Part shown: positions 57,547-64,000 of the stretch, piece after piece
Layout: each line of letters opens with the position of its first letter
Position numbering within the stretch: position 1 is the stretch's first letter
Assembly (NCBI RefSeq): GCF_007301515.1
Contig: NZ_CP041666.1
Coordinates: 1,798,001 to 1,862,000, forward strand
Reading direction: 5' to 3'
DNA from: Radiobacillus deserti
GTDB taxonomy: Bacteria; Bacillota; Bacilli; Bacillales; Amphibacillaceae
DNA length: 64,000 bases
Position numbers and translations under genes: made by a program
The notes under the pieces: generated by a model
The model's database searches: none
Seen by the model: the letters and a program-made list of their open reading frames with translations, nothing else
Told to the model about the DNA's origin: nothing

Positions 57547-57605
57547 CCTTATACACACTCCAATCTGAGTTTGTACAAGGTATGAGGACTTGAACATGAA
57601 TATGT

Positions 57606-58898
57606 TTATTTCGATAAAACCAGATTTAAATCATCAAAAAAGGTTGGATAAGAAACTGCAATACAGTCGCTATTTTTTAAGGTTACAGGCTCGTTAGTCA
57701 ATAAGGAAGCTACGGCAATCATCATTCCTATGCGATGGTCTCCGAATGAATCAACGGTGGCACCTTTCAAAGTTTGTTCACCAGTAATGATCATCCCGTC
57801 CACTGTTCCTTCAATGGATGCACCAAGTGCCGATAACGTCTTCACAACCGCTTCGATACGATCTGTTTCTTTATACCTTAATTCCTCTGCATCTCGGATT
57901 ACCGTCTTTCCATTTGCCTGTGATGCTAAAAGGGCAATAATCGGGATCTCATCTATAATCCTAGGAATAATATCCCCATCCAACTCGACTCCTTGTAACT
58001 GGGAATACTCAATTGTAATATCGCCAACCGGCTCTCCTCCAACTTCCCTTTGCTTCACAACTTGTATAGAAGCCCCCATTTTTTGAAGGACATCGATTAT
58101 TCCTGTTCGTGTTGGATTAATCCCAACATCAGTAAGAACTAGTTTACTCCCTTTCACGATTGCGCCGGCTGCAAGGAAGAAAGCAGCAGAAGAGATATCT
58201 CCAGGCACATCAATATGTGTACCCTTTAAGTTTTGGTTGCCGGTAATCCTTGCTGTTAAACCATCTTTTTGTATGAAGCCATTAAAAGCTGACAACATCA
58301 GCTCTGTATGATCCCTAGTAGAGGCTAATTCTGTAACAGAAGTTTCCCCTTCTGTCAAAAGACCAGCAAGCAAAATACCAGATTTAACTTGGGCACTTTT
58401 CACTGGTGACTGATAATGAATAGGATGTAACTTCCCTCCTCTAATAGATAAGGGAAGATACTTGCCTTCCTCGCGACCATCGATTCTTGCACCCATTTTT
58501 CTCAATGGTGATACGATACGGTCCATTGGACGTTTCGTTAAAGAATTATCCCCGTGTACGGTGACATGAAAAGGGAGACCGGCAAGTACTCCTAAAAGCA
58601 GCCTAGTTGTTGTTCCAGAGTTCCCTAAGTATAGGGGTTGAAGTGGTTCTTGTAACGCTTCAACACCATGCCCTTGAATGGTTACATGGTCTCCCTCTAC
58701 TTGGATTGGCACTCCCATCGCCCGAAAGGCGTCAATCGTACGGAAACAATCCTCTCCGTCTAAGAAATGCGTAATCGTCGTAGTACCTTTCGCTAAAGAA
58801 CCAAAGATCACGGCTCGATGAGAAATTGATTTATCCCCTGGTACCGTTAATCGTCCCTTTAAAGGAGATGTAATTGGAGATAGTATTTTTTTTGACAT
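57606..58898 (-). CDS. aroA: 3-phosphoshikimate 1-carboxyvinyltransferase (EPSP synthase)
   Basis: A 430-residue enzyme of the shikimate pathway (called aroE in B. subtilis). GDKSISHRAVIFGSLAKGTT, LGNSGTTTRLLLG, GDISSAAFFLAAG and the KETDRI motif in RYKETDRIEAV are intact. The sequence LGNSGTTTRLL, with Ser before Gly, is of the class II glyphosate-tolerant sort found in Bacillus. The ATG at 58898 follows GAGGTG. It follows tyrA. Confidence 0.96.
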   Translation of the reverse strand: MSKKILSPITSPLKGRLTVPGDKSISHRAVIFGSLAKGTTTITHFLDGEDCFRTIDAFRAMGVPIQVEGDHVTIQGHGVEALQEPLQPLYLGNSGTTTRLLLGVLAGLPFHVTVHGDNSLTKRPMDRIVSPLRKMGARIDGREEGKYLPLSIRGGKLHPIHYQSPVKSAQVKSGILLAGLLTEGETSVTELASTRDHTELMLSAFNGFIQKDGLTARITGNQNLKGTHIDVPGDISSAAFFLAAGAIVKGSKLVLTDVGINPTRTGIIDVLQKMGASIQVVKQREVGGEPVGDITIEYSQLQGVELDGDIIPRIIDEIPIIALLASQANGKTVIRDAEELRYKETDRIEAVVKTLSALGASIEGTVDGMIITGEQTLKGATVDSFGDHRIGMMIAVASLLTNEPVTLKNSDCIAVSYPTFFDDLNLVLSK

Positions 58899-58908
58899 AC
58901 CAAACACC

Positions 58909-60009
58909 TCAGTTCTGAATCATAGTTTCATAGCCGTTACGAATGAGGATTTCATTACTTTTATGCTGTAGGCTTTGCTCAGCAAAACTAATACGAAGAA
59001 CTCCTGTAATCCCTTCCCTTATTTCCAAAATTTCAATATTAGTAATACTTATGTCTTCACTAGCTAATAAAGAAATAACGTTTAATAAGGCACCAGTTTG
59101 GTCTCGTATATCAACAAGTAAATCGTAAAAAGCCGGAATGGCACCTTTTTCTTTGGCGTCTAATCCATCTCGGAAATCTCTTGCTTGTTCCAAATAGGAT
59201 ACCATTGCCTCCTCATCCCCTTTTTCCAGAAGGGATTTTAAGGATGCCATTTCTTTAATCCAATCATCCAACAGACGTATCATGCTAGACCGGTTTTGAA
59301 AGAATATATCTTGCCACATTTGCGGATTACTGGATGCAATCCTCGTGATGTCTCGAAAACCACCTGCAGCTAATTTGGGTAAAAATGTATGTGTTCGTTG
59401 CCACGTTCGGGCTTGATGGACAAGAGAGGATGCAATTAAATGAGGAAAATGAGAGACGACACTCGTCATCTCATCATGTTCCTTTGGCTGTAATACCACA
59501 AACTTACTTTTCGTCCCTGCTAACAACTCTTTAATAGCATGTACGTCTTGATTCGACGCTTTTTCAGAAGGCGTCAAAATGTAAAATGCATTTTCAAATA
59601 AATGTGCTTTTGCAGCTTGAATTCCACGTTTGTGTGAACCGGCCATTGGGTGTCCACCTATAAACGTAAAGGAAGAACAATTCCATTCCTTTACAGCCTC
59701 CATTACAGTTGCCTTCACCGAAGAAACATCCGTAACCAATACCTGTTTCTTCGGTTTCAAATTCTTCATTGTTTCTAGATATGAAATCGTAATGGATACA
59801 GGTGCGCTTAAGATAATATAATCTGCTTCATACACACCTTCCTCGAAGCTAGGTACTGCATAATCAATGATCTCATTCATCTCCGCAAACTCTAGGCTTT
59901 TTCTATTCGTATCAAAACCTATAACGATGTTCGTAGTCGTTTGTTTAATGTTTTTAGCTAAAGAACCGCCGATTAGACCTAATCCAACAACAAATACCGT
60001 TTTACTCAA
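58909..60009 (-). CDS. tyrA: prephenate dehydrogenase TyrA
   Basis: A 366-residue NAD-dependent enzyme of tyrosine synthesis. GLGLIGGSLAKNIKQ binds NAD, GGHPMAGSHKRGI carries the catalytic His, and a C-terminal ACT domain (about 295-366; DQTGALLNVISLLASEDISITNIEI) probably gives tyrosine feedback. TTG start at 60009 overlaps the hisC stop. Confidence 0.95.
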   Translation of the reverse strand: MSKTVFVVGLGLIGGSLAKNIKQTTTNIVIGFDTNRKSLEFAEMNEIIDYAVPSFEEGVYEADYIILSAPVSITISYLETMKNLKPKKQVLVTDVSSVKATVMEAVKEWNCSSFTFIGGHPMAGSHKRGIQAAKAHLFENAFYILTPSEKASNQDVHAIKELLAGTKSKFVVLQPKEHDEMTSVVSHFPHLIASSLVHQARTWQRTHTFLPKLAAGGFRDITRIASSNPQMWQDIFFQNRSSMIRLLDDWIKEMASLKSLLEKGDEEAMVSYLEQARDFRDGLDAKEKGAIPAFYDLLVDIRDQTGALLNVISLLASEDISITNIEILEIREGITGVLRISFAEQSLQHKSNEILIRNGYETMIQN

Positions 60010-61109
60010 TGAGTTTCGCCTTCTTTTAAGGTTATAAATTCACGGATGTGTGACTGCAACTCTTCCATATCTTCTTTTTTTCCAATCGTTATGCGGATTC
60101 CCTTCGAACGACCTAAGGCCTCACCAGAACGGACAATAAAGCCTTTACTGAGTAAATATTCAAAAGCTTCATCACCTGTGGTAGGAAGATGAACAAACAC
60201 AAAATTAGTTTGAGAGTCATCGTAGCTAAGTCCTAGATTGTCTAGAAAAGAAAGAAACGCTTGTTTGTTTTCTTGGTTTTTCTTAAATGTTTCCTGAAGA
60301 AATGTTTCATCTTGTAAAGCAATTAACGCTGCCTTTTGCGAAAGGCTCGTCGTATTGAAGGGTCCACGAGTAACGTTAAGTGCCCTAGTAATTGCTTCAT
60401 TAGCTACGCCATATCCAACTCGTAAACCTGCCAACCCGTAAGCTTTTGAAAACGTGCGAAGCACAATCAAGTTTTCATATTGACCAATAGCCTTTATTGT
60501 ATCTGGATAGTCATCCGCATCCACATACTCATAATAAGCCTCATCAAAAACGACAAGTATGTCTGAGGGGCAATGGCTCATTACATAATCAAACTCTTCT
60601 TGGTTGATATGGCAACCTGTTGGATTATTGGGAGAACATAGCCAAATGATTTTAGTTTGCTTATTAATTTTTGCCACCATTGTTTTCACATCGTGATAAC
60701 CATTCACTAGAGGAACTTCTACAATTTCAGCACCTTCGATTACTGCGTTGTGCTTATATTGTGGAAAAGTTGGTGTTGCCATAATAGTGTTGGTTCCTGG
60801 GTATAAATAAGAATTACAGATAATTTCAATCACTTCATCAGAACCAGCTCCAAATACAAGTTGGTCTGGCTCTACATCAAGTTTCTTCGCCAACGCCATT
60901 CGAAGTTCCGTTGAGTAGCCATCTGGGTAAATTTCTAAATTGGACATCCACTCTGACATTTCTTCCTTTACTTTTTTGGAAAAACCAAATGGATTTTCAT
61001 TCGAAGCCAATTTCACGATTCTAGATAAACCATATTCCTTCTTTACATCTTCTATTTGCTTCCCCGGTTTATATGGGGACATACTTTTTAATACTTCTTT
61101 GCTTGTCAT
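60006..61109 (-). CDS. hisC: histidinol-phosphate / aromatic aminotransferase HisC
   Basis: A 367-residue PLP enzyme. KLASNENPFGFSKKV, APTFPQYKHN, SPNNPTGCHINQEE, FDEAYYEYV and the PLP Lys in RTFSKAYGLAGLRVGYG are intact. In B. subtilis HisC also makes tyrosine and phenylalanine, which explains its place between aroH and tyrA. The ATG follows GGGAGGAG. Confidence 0.95.
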   Translation of the reverse strand: MTSKEVLKSMSPYKPGKQIEDVKKEYGLSRIVKLASNENPFGFSKKVKEEMSEWMSNLEIYPDGYSTELRMALAKKLDVEPDQLVFGAGSDEVIEIICNSYLYPGTNTIMATPTFPQYKHNAVIEGAEIVEVPLVNGYHDVKTMVAKINKQTKIIWLCSPNNPTGCHINQEEFDYVMSHCPSDILVVFDEAYYEYVDADDYPDTIKAIGQYENLIVLRTFSKAYGLAGLRVGYGVANEAITRALNVTRGPFNTTSLSQKAALIALQDETFLQETFKKNQENKQAFLSFLDNLGLSYDDSQTNFVFVHLPTTGDEAFEYLLSKGFIVRSGEALGRSKGIRITIGKKEDMEELQSHIREFITLKEGETH

Positions 61110-61125
61110 CTATCCGTACTCCTCC

Positions 61126-61488
61126 CTAACGTAACAAATCAGGACGCAAAACCTTTGCACCATGATGATATATATGCTGAATTTCCTTTTGCTCTATTGT
61201 AGTGTTGACCGTAATCATGACGCGGATGCACTTCTCTAAACTACCTGGCACATCGATTTCTTGCATACACATGACTGGTACGTATGTCCACCCATCTAGC
61301 AATCGGAGTGCTTTTGCGGGGAAGGATGCCGTGATATCAGATGTAACACTAATCAATACAGACGCAATATCATCGGGATTGATTTGATTTTTCATTGCCA
61401 TTTCTTCAACTAAAGCTCTTGTATGTTCGATTATTTGATCTGCTTCATTTTGGAGTACAGTAGTAGCTCCACGTATCCCTCTAATCAT
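61126..61488 (-). CDS. aroH: chorismate mutase AroH
   Basis: A 120-residue AroH-class mutase converting chorismate to prephenate. IRGIRGATT with the N-terminal Arg, the Arg in KCIRVMITVNT and HIYHHGAKVLRPDL are as in B. subtilis AroH. It is two bases after aroB. The next gene is hisC; the trpEDCFBA operon found between aroH and hisC in B. subtilis is absent. Confidence 0.96.
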   Translation of the reverse strand: MIRGIRGATTVLQNEADQIIEHTRALVEEMAMKNQINPDDIASVLISVTSDITASFPAKALRLLDGWTYVPVMCMQEIDVPGSLEKCIRVMITVNTTIEQKEIQHIYHHGAKVLRPDLLR

Positions 61489-61489
61489 T

Positions 61490-62566
61490 TTAATCCACCA
61501 ACTCTCCGAGAAAGTCTTTCAACTGATTGTATAAGAACTCTTCCTCCATTTGCTGAATGACTGGGTGCCCAACGGCTTTTAGCAGCACCATCTGTATCTG
61601 TTTATTTTTTGTTTTTTTATCTTTTTTCATCTTGTTGATCAATGATTCAGCTTTTAGAGGGGGCAATACTGTAGGGTAGCCATTAGTCTTTATCCATTCA
61701 TAATACGCTTCATACGGAAGGTCCACACGGAAGGTCCGCTGACTTACTTTTAAGGCAAATAACATGCCAATAGCTACCGCCTCACCATGCGTCCATGTCC
61801 CATATCCTAGCTCGGATTCGAGAGCATGTCCGAGTGTATGACCGAAATTTAAAAACATACGGTGATAAGATTCCCTTTCATCTCGTTCCACCACAGCAGC
61901 CTTTACTTGTATTCCTTGTAAAAGATGCTTCGTTAAAGTTCTCTCATCTAATGGTTTTGTTAAATCTGCACGTATGACATCACGAAAGAAAGATTCCCCT
62001 TCTAAAAAACCGTGTTTCACGACCTCAGCATATCCAGACCGTACTTCTCTCAGTGGCAACGATTTAAGTGTCTCTACATCATAAATAACCGCTACCGGTG
62101 GATAAAAGCTACCGATCAAGTTTTTGCCTAAAGCATGGTTGATACCTACCTTCCCACCGACACTACTATCGTGTGCTAATATGGTAGTTGGCATTTGAAC
62201 GAAATCAATGCCTCTCATAAAGGTAGAAGCAAAAAAACCAACTAGATCACCGACCACTCCTCCACCGAGAGCAATAACTAAGCTGTGTCGATTAAGTCCC
62301 TTTTCTAAAGCATCCGTTATAAGTTCATAATATTGATCTATGCTTTTAGATGCTTCCCCACTTGGGACAACATAAGAATCAACTTGATTAGAAGCAAACT
62401 GCTTTTTGATATCTTCTAGGTACAAATCAGCAACCGTTTGATCAGAAACAATATAAATACTTTCATAGGATTTCGGTAAGTACTTAATAACTTGCTTTCT
62501 AATTCCAGTTCCGGCTGTCACTACATAACTCCCCGAACGTGTTTGAATAGTTACGGAAGCTTCCAT
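61490..62566 (-). CDS. aroB: 3-dehydroquinate synthase AroB
   Basis: A 358-residue NAD/metal enzyme, second step of the shikimate pathway. ALGGGVVGDLVGFFASTFMRGIDFVQMPTTILAHDSSVGGKVGIN-region residues for NAD and substrate are intact, as are the zinc ligands in LNFGHTLGHALE and the His in TWTHGEAVAIGM. The ATG overlaps the aroC stop. Confidence 0.97.
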   Translation of the reverse strand: MEASVTIQTRSGSYVVTAGTGIRKQVIKYLPKSYESIYIVSDQTVADLYLEDIKKQFASNQVDSYVVPSGEASKSIDQYYELITDALEKGLNRHSLVIALGGGVVGDLVGFFASTFMRGIDFVQMPTTILAHDSSVGGKVGINHALGKNLIGSFYPPVAVIYDVETLKSLPLREVRSGYAEVVKHGFLEGESFFRDVIRADLTKPLDERTLTKHLLQGIQVKAAVVERDERESYHRMFLNFGHTLGHALESELGYGTWTHGEAVAIGMLFALKVSQRTFRVDLPYEAYYEWIKTNGYPTVLPPLKAESLINKMKKDKKTKNKQIQMVLLKAVGHPVIQQMEEEFLYNQLKDFLGELVD

Positions 62567-63732
62567 TAGAAACGACGAACCTCTTCTCTGTATTCCTCTA
62601 CTGCTTTTTTCAATTTTGGAAATTGATCATTCGGAAACTGTTCTAGAATCGCCTTCGCAACTTCAAATGCAACAACATGCTCCATCACTACTGCCGCTGC
62701 AGGTACAGCACATGAATCGGAACGCTCGATACTTGCATTGAAAGCTTCTTTAGAATCGATATCTACACTTTGCAATGGTTTATATAAAGTCGGAATTGGC
62801 TTCATAACACCTTTTACTACAATTGGCATCCCAGTGGTCATCCCGCCTTCGAAACCACCTAATCGATTTGTTTGACGGAAATAACCTTCTTCCTCATTCC
62901 AGCCAATTTCATCATGTACTTGACTCCCATTCAAACGAGCCGCTTCAAAACCAATTCCAAACTCTACTCCTTTGAATGCATTAATACTCGCAACAGCACC
63001 AGCAATACGACCATCTAGTTTACGGTCATAATGCACATACGAACCAACACCAGCTGGCATTCCTTCAATATAGACTTCTGCCACACCGCCAATCGAATCC
63101 CCATCTTTCTTGGCTTTATCAATAGCATCCATCATTTGTTTGCCAGCTTGTTCATCCAGACAGCGCACTGGTGAATCTTCAGATATGCGGATACGTTCTT
63201 CCATAGAAAGATCTGGATTTGATTCTGCTTTAATACCAGCAATTTCATTAACATAGCCAACTACTTGTATGCCTAAGTGTTTCAGTAAAGTTTTGGCAAC
63301 AGCTCCTGCTGCAACCCTTGCTGCTGTTTCTCGAGCGGAGGATCGTTCTAAAATATTACGTATATCTCGATGTCCGTATTTAATGGCTCCGTTTAAATCG
63401 GCATGCCCAGGTCTAGGTCTTGTGACGACTCTTCGAATCTGTTCTCCTTCCGGAAATGGATCCTCTCCCATAATGTCTTCCCAATGCTTGAAATCATCAT
63501 TATGTATAACCATAGCAATTGGTGAACCTAGTGTATAACCATGTCTTACCCCACCAGCCATGTCCACTAAATCCTTTTCTATTTGCATTCGTTTTCCTCT
63601 ACCATGTCCCTTTTGTCGTCTTAACAATGATTCGTTTATATCTTCTTTTGTGAGTGGCATGAGTGAAGGAATTCCTTCTACAATCGTTGTAAGCTGCTTT
63701 CCATGAGACTCCCCAGCAGTTAAGTAGCGCAT
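62566..63732 (-). CDS. aroC: chorismate synthase AroC
   Basis: A 388-residue FMN enzyme, last step of the shikimate pathway (aroF in B. subtilis). GESHGKQLTTIVEG, RRQKGHGRGKRM, RPRPGHADLNGAIKYGHRDIRNILERSSARETAARV and DSCAVPAAAVVMEHVVAF are intact. It heads the aroC-aroB-aroH-hisC-tyrA-aroA run. GGGGGT lies before the ATG. A minus-strand TATGAT at 63769-63774 with TTGCAC 15 bases upstream is a weak promoter candidate. Confidence 0.97.
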   Translation of the reverse strand: MRYLTAGESHGKQLTTIVEGIPSLMPLTKEDINESLLRRQKGHGRGKRMQIEKDLVDMAGGVRHGYTLGSPIAMVIHNDDFKHWEDIMGEDPFPEGEQIRRVVTRPRPGHADLNGAIKYGHRDIRNILERSSARETAARVAAGAVAKTLLKHLGIQVVGYVNEIAGIKAESNPDLSMEERIRISEDSPVRCLDEQAGKQMMDAIDKAKKDGDSIGGVAEVYIEGMPAGVGSYVHYDRKLDGRIAGAVASINAFKGVEFGIGFEAARLNGSQVHDEIGWNEEEGYFRQTNRLGGFEGGMTTGMPIVVKGVMKPIPTLYKPLQSVDIDSKEAFNASIERSDSCAVPAAAVVMEHVVAFEVAKAILEQFPNDQFPKLKKAVEEYREEVRRF

Positions 63733-63910
63733 GTTTGTACCCCCATTAATATCTAATTTTGTACTACTATATCATACCTTTTCCTTTCTGTGTGCAAGGA
63801 AACATCTGAAAAAGTTACTTTTTAGACTTTTTATACAATTTTGACTATTAAATTTTAAATGTAAGCATTTTCTTTTCTGAGTTTTATCTTTATCGGTTCA
63901 TTTAAAACAA

Positions 63911-63936
63911 AAAAAATCCCACCGCAGTGAGACTTT
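63911..63936 (-). terminator. terminator of the gene at the right edge
   Basis: On the minus strand AAAGTCTCAC / GTGGGATTTT forms a 10-bp stem with two G-T pairs, followed by a T-run. Confidence 0.7.
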
Positions 63937-63943
63937 TGTACCA

Positions 63944-64000
63944 TCATCCTTTTTGATAGAAAAAAGAATCTAATATTTGAAATTGATATTGGCTAGGATT
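63944..64000 (-). CDS. cheR: C-terminus of a gene cut by the window edge, probably cheR
   Basis: Only the last 18 residues and a TGA are in the window, ending DSFFYQKG. An aromatic FFY-K/R tail is usual for CheR chemotaxis methyltransferases, and B. subtilis has cheR directly upstream of chorismate synthase. A terminator follows at once. The call rests mainly on gene order. Confidence 0.45.
   Translation of the reverse strand, partial: NPSQYQFQILDSFFYQKG

Noticed and set aside
1..64000. CRISPR arrays, transposases, prophage or tRNA/rRNA genes
   Set aside because: No spaced direct repeats, transposase frames, phage modules, tRNA cloverleaf or 16S/23S segments were seen on reading; the only structural RNA found is rnpB.

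Overview
The window is ordinary low-GC Firmicutes chromosome. It resembles a spore-forming Bacillaceae of the Oceanobacillus/Halobacillus/Pontibacillus kind; the genus is inference. Supporting signs are strong AGGAGG-type ribosome binding sites, frequent TTG/GTG starts, Bacillus LexA boxes, spore coat genes, a bacillithiol gene, and gene order matching the Bacillus subtilis aroF-qcr-dapB-pan-dinG-ponA-recU-cotD-rnpB-ypsC region. Most genes are on the minus strand. No insertion sequence, prophage, CRISPR array, tRNA or 5S/16S/23S rRNA was seen.

Layout. (1) 1-7.1 kb: a Rieske-type FAD oxidoreductase cut by the window edge, acylphosphatase, a 7Fe ferredoxin, a histidine phosphatase, a hydrolase/VOC/hypothetical cluster, fused MsrA-MsrB, YqfQ and two small conserved proteins. 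(2) 7.1-12.2 kb: a repair block with sbcD, an sbcC split into two overlapping frames, and a divergent LexA-controlled pair (short WYL-like protein and YolD). (3) 12.2-15.9 kb: yozE, tatAC, dfrA, thyA and a secreted lethal-factor-like metallopeptidase. (4) 16-24.5 kb: an NlpC/P60 hydrolase, HD phosphohydrolase, DUF72 protein, cspD with a structured leader, a preQ1-I riboswitch ahead of the queuosine-precursor transporter ypdP, ypdQ, a lipoprotein, M32 carboxypeptidase and the ypsC methyltransferase. (5) 24.6-30 kb: rnpB, gpsB, ypsA, cotD with a sigma-K-type promoter, cdd, yppE, a small sporulation-like ORF, one interspersed palindromic repeat, and yppC divergent from recU-ponA. (6) 33-41.7 kb: nth, dnaD, asnS, aspB, ypmB, ypmA, a degenerate ComEC-like secreted protein, and a dinG broken by a frameshift. 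(7) 41.8-48.8 kb: the ypjD-dapB-mgsA-bshA-cca-birA-panBCD operon. (8) 48.9-54.1 kb: ypjC, a zinc peptidase, ypjB, ypjA and the qcrABC menaquinol:cytochrome c reductase operon. (9) 54.2-64 kb: ypiF, ypiB, ypiA, a degenerate amidohydrolase-like protein and the aroC-aroB-aroH-hisC-tyrA-aroA run, without the trp genes that sit there in B. subtilis; the end of a probable cheR lies at the right edge.

Functionally the window combines housekeeping DNA metabolism (recU, nth, dnaD, sbcCD, dinG, thyA/dfrA), cell wall synthesis and division (ponA, gpsB), aromatic amino acid, pantothenate, lysine and bacillithiol pathways, respiration (qcr) and sporulation. I saw no obvious new multi-gene system. The most notable points are the split sbcC and dinG, the SOS-controlled WYL/YolD pair, two proteins that keep an enzyme-like architecture without its metal ligands, the M34-like peptidase beside thyA, and RNA leaders at cspD, ypdP and sbcD.
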